50,869 nucleotides of DNA from Bacteroides sp. (lineage in GTDB: Bacteria > Bacteroidota > Bacteroidia > Bacteroidales > Muribaculaceae), in NCBI GenBank assembly GCA_014802335.1, contig JAAVCL010000007.1, forward strand, positions 1 to 50,869, in the 5' to 3' direction. Shown one piece after another: positions 16,117 through 25,195 of this stretch (position 1 is the stretch's first letter; every line of letters starts with the position of its first letter). The position numbers were made by a program, and so were the translations under genes. Below the pieces are notes generated by a model. It was not told the origin of the DNA. It worked only from the letters and a program-made list of their open reading frames with translations, and searched no databases.

Positions 16117-16283
16117 TAAGTATGTGTCCGAAATTATTTATTGTATCCGATTAAGAAGGACGTGGATGAAATTTTGGATTCAGATTGTGACGTTATGAGG
16201 TTCCACAACAACTGAAGTCGGATTCAAAAGTTCGCATCATAATTTCTGAGGCAATACATATAATAATTTTGATCACATACTTA
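16117..16283 (-). repeat. dispersed repeat with TAAGTATGTG ends, copy A
   Basis: This 167-base element has inverted ends TAAGTATGTG (16117-16126) and CACATACTTA (16274-16283). Read on the minus strand, its first 120 bases align without gaps to the copy at 25193-25321 with about 96 identities by hand count. Copy A has about 47 additional bases on the far side, ending in a second end sequence. No coding potential is seen. It lies in the predicted leader of the downstream gene. Confidence 0.8.
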
Positions 16284-16343
16284 AAAAGCAGTTTAAATCC
16301 ACAGAAGTAGTTTAATTCGACATCCAATATCAAAATCAGAAAA

Positions 16344-18149
16344 ATGAGAACAAGTAAAAAGTCTACTGTAAAATATAAAATAGATCGAGGCTCGGTTCTT
16401 GTGGCAGGTATGTTCCTTACATTGATTTTCGGAGTTATTGATTGGTGTATCGGCACCACATTCCGTGCAATGAGCGATTGGATGCTTTATGCCGTTAACA
16501 TCGCGGCCACCCTTCTACTCTCTCTTCCGGCCCTACTATTGCGCAGAGTGTGGATTCAGCTTTTGATAATGGTATTGGTTGACATTATGTGGATAGCAAA
16601 CATTATGTACTGCCGCACATATTTCACGGCAATTCCCCCCGAAAGTTATGCACTGATTTCTAATTTGGCCGACTTCACGGCCAGCGTGACCGACTCACTG
16701 AGGTGGGCGGATATTTTCCTGCCATTGATAACTCTTATTACCGGCGCCGCCGCTTATCTTACTCCGGCAACTCGCCCGTGGCCTCGACGCAGCACATTTA
16801 TCTACGTTACTTTAGCGGCCACTGCTGTCACGGTTGTGGGCATCCTGTGTCGCGGAGGTTTTTACAAGAGTTATGACAAATTGGCTCAATCCTGCTATTA
16901 CAGCACTTGCGGTGTGCCGACTTATTCAATAGCAGGACACATCGCTTACTCTCTTATGAATTCCACCAATGCCGACAACAAAGAGACATATAAGGAAATT
17001 GAAAGTTGGCTTAATGAAAAAGAAGTGTCTCGACCATATCGGCAGGTATCAGACAGTGTTATCTCACGCCGCCAAAATCTTGTGTTGATTTTGCTTGAAT
17101 CATTTGAAAGCTGGCTTATAGATTCCAATGTAAAAGGGCAGGTTATTACCCCTTATCTCAATAATCTTATAACTAAACCCAACACACTGTACGCTCCCTA
17201 CACATTGACTCAGGTTTCCTCGGGCCGTTCCATAGACGCCCAACTGCTGATCGGATCGGGGCTGTTGCCAATGCTAAATTCCGTTTACAGCATGAAATAC
17301 CCACAGTATGAATACCCTTCGCTGATGAAAGCAATAAAGCAACAGCGTGGGGGACGAAGTGTGATTCTTTCATGCGACAAGCCGATTACCTGGAATCAGG
17401 AGGTCATTGCCCGCTCAATGGGATATGACTCGCTGCTGCATCGGTCGGCGTGGAATCTTGATGAACTAATCGGCAACCCCGCCAAACTCAGCGACGGGTC
17501 GTTTCTGAGGCAAAGTGTTGAGAAACTGCGCACTAATCAATTGGGTATTGACGGTAAGCCATTCTTGCTGACCTTCATAACATATTCCGGTCACAATCCT
17601 TTCAAGCTCCCCGATAACATGAAAGACAAGGGCTTGCAACAAGCAGTTTCCGGCTTTCCCGAAAGACTCGCCGACTATATACTTATGGCCCACTATACCG
17701 ATTCACAACTTCACACATTGATCGATTACCTGCAAAGCCGACCCGATGCCGACCAAACGCTGATAGTCATAACCGGCGACCATGAGGGTCTTGCCGGCGA
17801 CCGAGACGCAATGTGCCGTGCAACTAAAGAATACAACCTAGTATCTCCCGAGCAATTCACACCCTTTATTGTTTTGAACTCTCCTGTTGGCGGACGAATA
17901 AATGAAGTGATCGGACAGGTGGACCTCTACCCTACCCTACTTGATCTTCTCGGGCTCAACGAATATTCATGGAAGGGTGTGGGTGAAAATATCCTTCAGC
18001 CAAGAAACACACCGGCAGCAATATCCTCGATGACCGGAAAAATGCTCGGCGACACAATATCGGCCACCCCCGCAGCGATGCATAATCTGAAATCTGCACG
18101 ACGCGTCTCAGATATGATTATTTCATCGGGCTACCGATTAACGAAATAA
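16344..18149 (+). CDS. LTA-synthase-like sulfatase-fold membrane enzyme
   Basis: This 601-residue protein has about five N-terminal membrane helices, then an extracytoplasmic alkaline-phosphatase/sulfatase-fold domain. The landmarks of lipoteichoic-acid synthase-type phosphoglycerol transferases are visible: metal-ligand region LLESFESW (E252), nucleophile region SSGRSIDAQ (predicted S296, where LtaS has Thr in GKTSDSE), SGHNPF and TGDHEG. The E-to-nucleophile spacing of 44 matches LtaS closely. In a Gram-negative it probably transfers a phosphoglycerol- or phosphoethanolamine-type group to a glycan or lipid; the substrate is not known. A promoter and a repeat-containing leader precede it. 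Confidence 0.85.
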   Translation: MRTSKKSTVKYKIDRGSVLVAGMFLTLIFGVIDWCIGTTFRAMSDWMLYAVNIAATLLLSLPALLLRRVWIQLLIMVLVDIMWIANIMYCRTYFTAIPPESYALISNLADFTASVTDSLRWADIFLPLITLITGAAAYLTPATRPWPRRSTFIYVTLAATAVTVVGILCRGGFYKSYDKLAQSCYYSTCGVPTYSIAGHIAYSLMNSTNADNKETYKEIESWLNEKEVSRPYRQVSDSVISRRQNLVLILLESFESWLIDSNVKGQVITPYLNNLITKPNTLYAPYTLTQVSSGRSIDAQLLIGSGLLPMLNSVYSMKYPQYEYPSLMKAIKQQRGGRSVILSCDKPITWNQEVIARSMGYDSLLHRSAWNLDELIGNPAKLSDGSFLRQSVEKLRTNQLGIDGKPFLLTFITYSGHNPFKLPDNMKDKGLQQAVSGFPERLADYILMAHYTDSQLHTLIDYLQSRPDADQTLIVITGDHEGLAGDRDAMCRATKEYNLVSPEQFTPFIVLNSPVGGRINEVIGQVDLYPTLLDLLGLNEYSWKGVGENILQPRNTPAAISSMTGKMLGDTISATPAAMHNLKSARRVSDMIISSGYRLTK

Positions 18150-18253
18150 ACAAATATTCCTTCGAAATACTGATAAAGAAGGCTGAAATACTTCTAAAAG
18201 GCGTTTAAAATAAAACAGAAGACCCGCGGGTGCGCATTAACACCTAAACAAAG

Positions 18254-19828
18254 ATGATGAAAGGAAGAAAAAGATATCCTATCGGTCAACAGGATTTTAA
18301 GACCATAAGGGCCAATAATGATTACTACGTCGACAAGACAGAATATGTGTGGAGAATAGTTGACTCTGCAAGTCAATACTATTTCCTTGCCCGTCCGCGT
18401 CGCTTCGGGAAAAGCCTCTTCCTGTCGACGCTCCACTATTTCTTCAAGGGACAACGAGAACTTTTCAAGGGTCTTTTCATTGACACCACCGACTGGAACT
18501 GGGACGAGTATCCCGTGCTTAGACTTGATCTCAATACAGAGCGATATGACGAGCCGGGGCAACTTGAACGAGTACTGAATAAAATTTTTGACAGCTGGGA
18601 AAAGAAATATGGCATTGATAAGATTTATGAGGGTTGCTCGCAGAGATTCAGCCATATCATAGAGACAGCTCATGAGAAGACCGGCAAGAAGGTCATCATT
18701 CTCGTAGACGAGTATGACAAGCCGCTGGTGGGCAACCTGAACAAGAACGAGAACTTCGAGCTTTATCGCTCGCAGTTGGCAGCCCTATATTCCAACTTCA
18801 AGAGTTCAGCCGCGCACATCCGCCTCGTGTTCCTGACCGGAGTGAGCCGCTTCAGCACCCTAAGCGTATTCTCTGATCTCAATAACATAAAGGACATTAC
18901 ATTCTCCAATGATTTTGGCGATGTCTGTGGAATTACCGAGAGGGAACTCCTCGATAATTTTAAAGAAGGAATAGAAAATCTCGCGAAGGAAGAAGAGATC
19001 GCGTATGAGGACGCCCTGACTCTTCTTAAAAGCAACTATGACGGATATCGTTTTGCGAAAAAAGGGAGCGACATCTACAATCCTTGGTCTGTACTAAATG
19101 CACTCGACGAGTCGAAAATAGGCAATTATTGGAACGAGACGGGGATGCCCACGCTCGTGGCTAAGATGCTAAAGAGAGTCGGCGCAGATCTGGAAAATTC
19201 TTTCGACACTTACTGCACAGAAGACAATCTCAAGGGACTTGACCTGCTCAGTTCTGACCCCACTGCCCTTCTTTTTCAGACCGGTTACCTCACCATCAAG
19301 AACTACTCTCGCGAAGCCGAAATGTTTCATCTCGGGATCCCCAACCGCGAGGTTCGCACAGGACTCTTCAATATCCTCCTTCCCTATTATGTAAAGTGCA
19401 AGACCGGAACAGCCAACGAGACAGTGTCGGGAATCGTACGCAATTTCATCTTTGGCAAACCTGACGAAGCTCTCAAGTGCATGCAGGCTTATTTCGCAGG
19501 TATCGACTATAAGATGAGAATCGACAATGAAAACAATTTCCATAACGCTTTCTATCTGCTGATGGACCTTATCGGACTTAAAACCGAGACCGAACATCAC
19601 ACCTCCGATGGTAGTATCGACATCAAGGTTCAAACTCATGACTATATCTATATCATCGAACTTAAATATGATCGCAGTCCCGCGGATGCACTCCGCCAGA
19701 TCGAGGATAAGAAGTATGGTAGGCACCTGCATGCTGATTCAAGAAAGGTCTTTCTGATAGGAGTCGCTTTCTCCTCCAAAACCAGATGCATCGAAGACTG
19801 GGAAATTAAAAGACTTGAAAAAGTTTGA
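18254..19828 (+). CDS. AAA-ATPase with C-terminal PD-(D/E)XK nuclease-like domain
   Basis: This 524-residue protein is of the type found in many copies in Bacteroidales genomes. The N-terminal AAA-like ATPase domain has Walker A RPRRFGKS (K53) and Walker B ILVDEYD (D152, E153). The C-terminal domain has a PD-(D/E)XK pattern: D456 in GSIDIK, then E469-L-K471 in IIELKY. Families of this layout (AAA-ATPase_like plus PDDEXK_9) have no settled function; links to defence or mobile DNA are speculation. The start MMKGRKRYPIGQQDF offers two adjacent ATGs. The stop codon lies inside a repeat motif (19814-19836). No partner gene adjoins it. Confidence 0.85.
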   Translation: MMKGRKRYPIGQQDFKTIRANNDYYVDKTEYVWRIVDSASQYYFLARPRRFGKSLFLSTLHYFFKGQRELFKGLFIDTTDWNWDEYPVLRLDLNTERYDEPGQLERVLNKIFDSWEKKYGIDKIYEGCSQRFSHIIETAHEKTGKKVIILVDEYDKPLVGNLNKNENFELYRSQLAALYSNFKSSAAHIRLVFLTGVSRFSTLSVFSDLNNIKDITFSNDFGDVCGITERELLDNFKEGIENLAKEEEIAYEDALTLLKSNYDGYRFAKKGSDIYNPWSVLNALDESKIGNYWNETGMPTLVAKMLKRVGADLENSFDTYCTEDNLKGLDLLSSDPTALLFQTGYLTIKNYSREAEMFHLGIPNREVRTGLFNILLPYYVKCKTGTANETVSGIVRNFIFGKPDEALKCMQAYFAGIDYKMRIDNENNFHNAFYLLMDLIGLKTETEHHTSDGSIDIKVQTHDYIYIIELKYDRSPADALRQIEDKKYGRHLHADSRKVFLIGVAFSSKTRCIEDWEIKRLEKV

Positions 19829-19836
19829 ACGACTTC
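19814..19836 (+). repeat. GTTTAAAC-family motif spanning a stop codon
   Basis: These 23 bases, ending AAGTTTGAACGACTTC, match the reverse complement of 49128-49150 with a single mismatch (G for A in the centre). The TGA stop of the AAA-ATPase gene (19826-19828) lies within it. Confidence 0.65.
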
Positions 19837-19863
19837 ATAACCAAAACGCCAACCCCTACGAAA

Positions 19864-20646
19864 ATGGAAAAAATATCAGTTGTCTTAAATACATATAATG
19901 CCGAGCAACATTTAAGGGAAGTCCTTGAAAGTGTTCGCGATTTTGATGAAATAGTGGTGTGCGACATGGAAAGCACTGATCGCACCCGTGAGATAGCCCG
20001 TGAATATGGAGCTAAAATTGTGATTTTCCCCAAAGGGAATCATAAAATATGCGAGCCGGCCCGTGACACGGCTATACACTCGGCTTCCAACGACTGGGTG
20101 CTGGTTGTCGATGCCGACGAGAAAGTGCCTCCTGCCCTTCGCGAATACCTATACGAAAAAGTAAATTCCGGTTTTGAAGGGGCCATGGCCGTGCCCCGCC
20201 TCAACCAATTTCTCAGTCGCCCTGCTCATGGCAGCCCTGACTATCAACTCAGATTTTTCCGTCAGAGCCGTGCCACATGGCCTCCGGTGATACACGCCCG
20301 CCCTGTCACCGACACCCCGGTGGTAAATATTCCTGCCAAGAAACACCGCCTCTCGCTGATTCATCTTGACAACCCCTCGCTGGCTTCAAGATATGACAAA
20401 CTGAACAGATATAGCGACTATGAAGTGCCTCGCAGAGAAAAACGTAAATTCGGCACGCTGATGTTTTTGCTAAAACCATTCTGGGCCTTTATCAGCGTTT
20501 GGCTTATCAGAGGCGCCTGGAAAGATGGCCGGCGCGGTTTGATTAACGCTTACAATGCCATGATTTACAAAACAATGTTAATGTCGAAAGTGACCGAAAA
20601 GCAACTTAACGATTTGGAAATAAAGAAAAGAACGGAAAATGAGTAA
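19864..20646 (+). CDS. glycosyltransferase family 2, LPS-core type (WaaE-like)
   Basis: This 260-residue protein starts MEKISVVLNTYNAEQHL. The frame is open 13 codons earlier from a TTG overlapping the previous gene, but the ATG at 19864 puts the GT2 nucleotide-binding strand at the N-terminus, so it is preferred. VCDMESTDRT and the metal-binding-type motif VVDADEKVP are present, and the ARDTAI segment resembles WaaE/KdtX-type core glucosyltransferases. It probably adds a sugar to the lipid A-core or another surface glycan on the cytosolic face. Its end overlaps the start of the kinase gene by eight bases, so the two are translationally coupled. Confidence 0.87.
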   Translation: MEKISVVLNTYNAEQHLREVLESVRDFDEIVVCDMESTDRTREIAREYGAKIVIFPKGNHKICEPARDTAIHSASNDWVLVVDADEKVPPALREYLYEKVNSGFEGAMAVPRLNQFLSRPAHGSPDYQLRFFRQSRATWPPVIHARPVTDTPVVNIPAKKHRLSLIHLDNPSLASRYDKLNRYSDYEVPRREKRKFGTLMFLLKPFWAFISVWLIRGAWKDGRRGLINAYNAMIYKTMLMSKVTEKQLNDLEIKKRTENE

Positions 20647-21364
20647 AGTAATAGCCGACGGCATCTCCTCAGAATGGAAACAGATTGCACACGATATTTT
20701 AAAGGGAAATCTTCCTGAAAATGCTGTTGAAATTTATAGCGGTAGAAACAGAATAATTAGTGCTGTGATCAACGGCGCGCCTGTTGCAATCAAATTTTTC
20801 TCGCGAAGCTTAAAAAACAAATTGATATATTCCGTCTTCTCTTCAAAAGCAAAACGGAGTTACCTCTATGGCCGCGAAATTCTGAACAGGGGAATCCACA
20901 CGCCCCAACCTCTTGCCTACGCTGAAAGACGCGGAGTGCTTAACACTTTGCAAGATTCAATATATATATGCAAGTTTGAAGAGGCCACCGATCTGCGCCA
21001 ATATCTTCAGACCGGAGAGGAGGCATGGATTCAATTCGCACATTTTGCCGCCACCCTCCACGACAAGGGAATTTTGCATCGCGACCTTAACAATACCAAT
21101 GTGCGTGTCAATATATTGCCCGACGGGAAAACTCGGTTCAGCCTCATAGACCTGAACCGGATGCGTCTCTTGCCCGATGGAAAAATAATATCCCGGAAAG
21201 ACTCCGGCAAAAATCTGGTGAGATTCTCTTATTTGACTCCGGAATTCAACTCATTTGCCAAGGAATATTCAAGAGCCCGCAAAAATTTGGCAGTCGATCC
21301 GATAAGTATAATTAACGCCAAACGACGTCACGAGAAGCATCCCCCGATCAAACAAACCAAGTAG
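20639..21364 (+). CDS. LPS-core kinase-like protein (WaaP/KdkA type)
   Basis: This 241-residue protein has a small protein-kinase-like fold. AIKFF supplies the ATP-binding lysine. The catalytic loop is HRDLNNTN (H147, D149, N154), and SLIDLNR carries the metal-binding Asp171. Lipopolysaccharide kinases that phosphorylate Kdo or heptose have this arrangement. It overlaps the upstream glycosyltransferase gene by eight bases, and together they suggest modification of the LPS inner core. The sugar that is phosphorylated cannot be told. The lysine-rich C-terminus (RRHEKHPPIKQTK) may contact the membrane surface. Confidence 0.82.
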   Translation: MSKVIADGISSEWKQIAHDILKGNLPENAVEIYSGRNRIISAVINGAPVAIKFFSRSLKNKLIYSVFSSKAKRSYLYGREILNRGIHTPQPLAYAERRGVLNTLQDSIYICKFEEATDLRQYLQTGEEAWIQFAHFAATLHDKGILHRDLNNTNVRVNILPDGKTRFSLIDLNRMRLLPDGKIISRKDSGKNLVRFSYLTPEFNSFAKEYSRARKNLAVDPISIINAKRRHEKHPPIKQTK

Positions 21365-21449
21365 TATAAGTCTCTATCCACTAAAACCGATTCTATCAGA
21401 TTGATAAGCAGGTTTTGTTAATTTTGGTTATTGAAGCAGTGGATAGTTA

Positions 21450-21478
21450 TTGAATTTGCAAAATTTTCATTAACTTTA
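21450..21478 (+). promoter_or_regulatory. candidate promoter of the dcw cluster
   Basis: TTG (21450-21452), 18 bases, TAACTTTA (21471-21478) is one base off the -7 consensus. A second -7-like box, TAATTTTG (21419-21426), has a poorer -33 partner. Either would give rsmH a leader of roughly 75-130 bases. No mraZ gene lies between them and rsmH. Confidence 0.4.
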
Positions 21479-21557
21479 CAAACAAATTGCCTGATTAGAC
21501 CCTAATTCATTGAACTTCGGGAGATAATCAGGTTATAATAAATTATATAGACTTTCA

Positions 21558-22466
21558 ATGGAGCAATCCGTTTATCATATACCTGCACTGCTTGAAGACT
21601 CAATCAAGGGTCTTGACATAAAACCGGGGGGGACGTACGCTGACGTTACCTTCGGTGGAGGGGGCCACTCTCGGGCCATCCTTGAACATCTCGGGCCCGA
21701 AGGCATTCTCTTCGGATTCGACCGGGACACTGACGCTTTAGCCAATGCTCCCCTTGACAGGCGTTTCAAATTCGTTCATTCAGATTTCAGATATATTTCT
21801 AATTTTCTTCATTTTTACGGCCACGACTGCATTGACGGTATTATTGCAGACCTCGGCGTTTCGTTCCACCATTTTGATGCCTCCGACCGGGGATTCTCTT
21901 TCCGTTCGGATGCTCCTCTCGACATGCGTATGAACCGAAATGGGGGAAAGACTGCGGCCGAAGTCCTTAACTCGTACAATAAAGAGGAGTTAGAACAACT
22001 GTTCCGTGCATTTACAGACTTGAAACGGTCAGGATTGATTGCATCGGCAATCGTAAAATCTCGTGAGGCACAACCTCTTGAAACAACTTTCCAACTGGTT
22101 GACGCCGTGCGCCCCACAATTAATCCCCGGGCTGAAAAAAAAGATCTCGCACAGGTGTTTCAGGCAATCCGTATTGAAGTAAACGGTGAGATGAAAGCCT
22201 TGCAGTGTCTGCTGCAACAATCACTCAGAGTGCTCAAACCGGGTGGCAGAATTGCAATTATCACCTATCATTCGATAGAAGACCGACTCGTAAAGAATTT
22301 CCTCAGAAGCGGCAATATCGAAGGAAAAATCGAACAGGACATCTTTGGCAATATAAATTCTCCCTGGAAAACAATCACCAGAAGCCCGATTGTGCCCTCG
22401 GAGACTGAAATTGAAGCCAATCCCCGTTCTCGAAGTGCAAAACTCCGAATTGCCGAAAAAATTTAA
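21558..22466 (+). CDS. rsmH: 16S rRNA (cytosine-N4)-methyltransferase RsmH (MraW)
   Basis: This 302-residue SAM-dependent methyltransferase shows HIPALLEDSI, the motif I region YADVTFGGGGHS, DLGVSFHHFD, RGFSFRSDAPLDMRM and the C-terminal ITYHSIEDRLVK typical of RsmH. It methylates C1402 of 16S rRNA together with RsmI. As in most bacteria it opens the dcw cluster. The usual upstream mraZ is missing here. The FtsL-like gene follows after 32 bases. Confidence 0.98.
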   Translation: MEQSVYHIPALLEDSIKGLDIKPGGTYADVTFGGGGHSRAILEHLGPEGILFGFDRDTDALANAPLDRRFKFVHSDFRYISNFLHFYGHDCIDGIIADLGVSFHHFDASDRGFSFRSDAPLDMRMNRNGGKTAAEVLNSYNKEELEQLFRAFTDLKRSGLIASAIVKSREAQPLETTFQLVDAVRPTINPRAEKKDLAQVFQAIRIEVNGEMKALQCLLQQSLRVLKPGGRIAIITYHSIEDRLVKNFLRSGNIEGKIEQDIFGNINSPWKTITRSPIVPSETEIEANPRSRSAKLRIAEKI

Positions 22467-22498
22467 TCCTCTTATCTCCTTTTCATCAAATCCTTGCA

Positions 22499-22900
22499 AT
22501 GGCCTTAGGAAAGAAAAAGAAATCTGCCGGTGAATCACCGGACCAAATATCCGAAGAAAAGAAAATTCAAAAGAAAAAAGGTTACTCCTGGCTAAATGAA
22601 CTTCGCTACGGCCGTTCCATTTCTATTGAATTCTTCAAAACAAATGCGTGGCTCCTTATCATAATTGTAGTTGTCGTCATTTCTCTTATCGGCCTTCGTT
22701 ACAAGACTAAAACTAAAATGGCCGAAATCAAAAAGCTTAACACAGAACTGACTCGTGCCCAGAGTCTTAAGCTGCAGGAAAAATCGGCTTATATGTCGCT
22801 GATACGAGAAACAGAAATGCGACGCATGGTCAGAGAAAAAGGACTTTCACTGGAATTTCAGGAACAGCCTCCCTACGAAATAATCGACGATGGCAATTAA
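22499..22900 (+). CDS. FtsL-like divisome protein
   Basis: This 133-residue bitopic protein has a basic cytosolic N-terminus (residues 1-48), one membrane helix (about 50-67) and a short periplasmic part that looks like a coiled coil (KTKMAEIKKLNTELTRAQ). Layout and position between rsmH and ftsI are those of Bacteroidota FtsL-like proteins. FtsL scaffolds FtsQ and FtsW/FtsI in the divisome. Sequence similarity in this family is low, so the call rests on topology and gene order. A 165-base gap follows in which I see nothing definite. Confidence 0.85.
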   Translation: MALGKKKKSAGESPDQISEEKKIQKKKGYSWLNELRYGRSISIEFFKTNAWLLIIIVVVVISLIGLRYKTKTKMAEIKKLNTELTRAQSLKLQEKSAYMSLIRETEMRRMVREKGLSLEFQEQPPYEIIDDGN

Positions 22901-23065
22901 GCGTCTGCCGTTTTCTTTGGAAACATTGAGTAGACTTAAATAATATTTTACCATCGGGCTTACATCATGACAATGCCTTTAAGCTAAGGAAATTTAAAAT
23001 TCAAGCAACCAACATCTCCGCAACAACGAGACACTCAACAACAACAATAGGATTCGGATTTAGAT

Positions 23066-25195
23066 ATGTCAGCTAAGAAAAATAATAAAGCCCATATATT
23101 GTTCAGGTACGGTCTGATCACAATAGTATTCATAATGTTCGGGGTGGCCGTGCTGATTATGCTATTTAAAACCACCGTGATCGACGCCCCCCAATGGAAC
23201 GCCCGTGCCCGTGCCGAACTTTCACGTATAGATACAATTGCCCCTGAACGGGGAAATATTCTTGCCGACAATGGCAATATCATGGCGTGCAACCTTAAGG
23301 TCTACGACATAAAAATTGACCTGCGTCATGACAAGATTCTTCAGATGAAGGTGATTCCATGGAGTTCAATTGATTCGCTTGCCGATTCGCTTGACAGGTA
23401 TTACCCGCGTATTCCCAACCTGCTGACCATGCACCGCGACACAATCGCGAAATACACCTGGCACAAACGTCTTAAAAAGGAATTTGAAAAGCCTGATTCA
23501 GTGCGTTTGCGTGCCTTGAGGCTGGCTCAGAAAAAGACTCTTGAAGATTTTGAACGTATCCGCAACTTCCCTTTCCTCAAAAACATCAAAGGCCGGGGGT
23601 CGCGCCTTCCTCTGTATAAAGAAGAACGCAATGTCAGAATCTATCCTTTCGGCAAAATGGCCTATCGAAGTGTGGGCCGCGTGAATGAGAATCACGAAAC
23701 CGGCCAGATTCATGGATACTCAGGGCTTGAAAAAGACCTTGACTCCCTGCTCTATGGCCACCCGGGGCTTGCAAAGAAGGTGGCTTTGACCAACGGTATC
23801 ACCAACTGGGTAACCACTCCGCCAAGGCGAGGATTCGATATCCGCACCACAATTGATATCGACCTTCAGGACATGCTTGAAGAAGAACTGCATAAGATTT
23901 GTGCCGATGCGCATGCCGAATGGGGCACCGCTATCCTTATGGAAGTTGCCACCGGAGAAATAAAGGCAATATCCAACATCGAACTTCTTAACGACGGCAC
24001 TTACGGCGAAGCACTGAACCGCGCTGTGTTGCCTTACGAACCGGGCTCGGTGATGAAGCCTATTTCTCTGATGATCGCTTTTGAAGACGGACTTGTAAAA
24101 AGTGTCTACGACGTTGTGGATTGCAGCCCGTTCATGAAAACATCCGACCCGCACGGAAGCGGCATGAAAAATATGAAACAGGTCATTGAACAGTCTTCAA
24201 ATCCGGGAATAGCACGAGTTATCTTCCGCGGCTATGCCCAGGACCCCGAGAAATGGCACGACCGTCTTAAAGGCCTCGGCTTCTTCGAGCCAATCCATTC
24301 GGGTATAGCCGGTGAAAGCACGCCGAGAATCAGACGCCTTGTGCCCAAAGATAAAAACGGGAATAACATCACAATGACCGCACGCCACCTCGACCTTGCG
24401 CGCCAGGCATACGGATACAACACAGAACTCCCTCCCCTCTTCACGCTTTCCGTTTACAATGCCATTGCAAATAATGGCCGTTATGTGCGTCCGCATCTGG
24501 TGAAAAGCCTTATCGACGAGGATGGACGCGACTCGGTGCTGAAAATAGATTATATCCGCGACAGCATCTGCTCGGCCGCCACTGCCCGCAAAGTGCGCGA
24601 ATGTATGCACGAGGTGGTATGGGGCGAACATGGAACCGCCAGAATGGTGCGCGATGACCGTGTAAAGGTTGTCGGAAAAACCGGAACAGCATATCCGGTG
24701 GAGAAAGGAGTTTATAACACTGCGAAACGCCGATATGCGTTCGCAGGCTTCTTCCCATACGACAATCCTCAATATTCCTGCATGGCTCTGGTGATGTCGG
24801 GGGCCGGTAACTCCGCAAACCGCACATCAGGACAGGTGGTGAAGAATATGGCTGTAAAAATGTATTCACGGGGAATGTTGCACAATGCCTCCACATTTAC
24901 TGCCGAGCGCAAAGAGAGCACTCCGGTATTGGCTGCCTCCAACGAACCTTCATTCTCAAAATTGGCTAAAGTGCTTGGTCTTGACAAACTTAAAAGTATC
25001 CGCAGCCCCAAAGAAGTGACCAATGGAGGTGTGCCGGAAGTTATCGGATATGACGTGACCTCTGCCGTAAGAACACTCGAAAAGGCGGGGCTTAACGTCC
25101 GCACCAAAGGGGCCGGCTACGTAATCGCGCAGTCGCGACCCGCAGGCTCAGTGTTCAAACGTGGTGATGATATAACATTAACTTTAAGAAATTAA
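23066..25195 (+). CDS. ftsI: division transpeptidase, PBP3/FtsI type with PASTA domain
   Basis: This 709-residue class B penicillin-binding protein has an N-terminal membrane helix (about 14-34) and a dimerisation domain (PERGNILADNG). The transpeptidase domain has the active-site motif SVMK (S328, K331), SSN (377-379) and KTGT (538-541). A C-terminal PASTA domain occupies about residues 648-709; Proteobacterial FtsI lacks it but it is usual in Bacteroidota. It crosslinks septal peptidoglycan with FtsW. The TAA stop is also the first three bases of the repeat at 25193-25321. Confidence 0.96.
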   Translation: MSAKKNNKAHILFRYGLITIVFIMFGVAVLIMLFKTTVIDAPQWNARARAELSRIDTIAPERGNILADNGNIMACNLKVYDIKIDLRHDKILQMKVIPWSSIDSLADSLDRYYPRIPNLLTMHRDTIAKYTWHKRLKKEFEKPDSVRLRALRLAQKKTLEDFERIRNFPFLKNIKGRGSRLPLYKEERNVRIYPFGKMAYRSVGRVNENHETGQIHGYSGLEKDLDSLLYGHPGLAKKVALTNGITNWVTTPPRRGFDIRTTIDIDLQDMLEEELHKICADAHAEWGTAILMEVATGEIKAISNIELLNDGTYGEALNRAVLPYEPGSVMKPISLMIAFEDGLVKSVYDVVDCSPFMKTSDPHGSGMKNMKQVIEQSSNPGIARVIFRGYAQDPEKWHDRLKGLGFFEPIHSGIAGESTPRIRRLVPKDKNGNNITMTARHLDLARQAYGYNTELPPLFTLSVYNAIANNGRYVRPHLVKSLIDEDGRDSVLKIDYIRDSICSAATARKVRECMHEVVWGEHGTARMVRDDRVKVVGKTGTAYPVEKGVYNTAKRRYAFAGFFPYDNPQYSCMALVMSGAGNSANRTSGQVVKNMAVKMYSRGMLHNASTFTAERKESTPVLAASNEPSFSKLAKVLGLDKLKSIRSPKEVTNGGVPEVIGYDVTSAVRTLEKAGLNVRTKGAGYVIAQSRPAGSVFKRGDDITLTLRN

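Noticed and set aside
18150..18253. A matching left end of the GTTTAAAC element before the AAA-ATPase gene
   Set aside because: Only a weak GGCGTTTAAAATAAAA stretch is seen, too poor to call an inverted end, so the gene is not called a mobile element.
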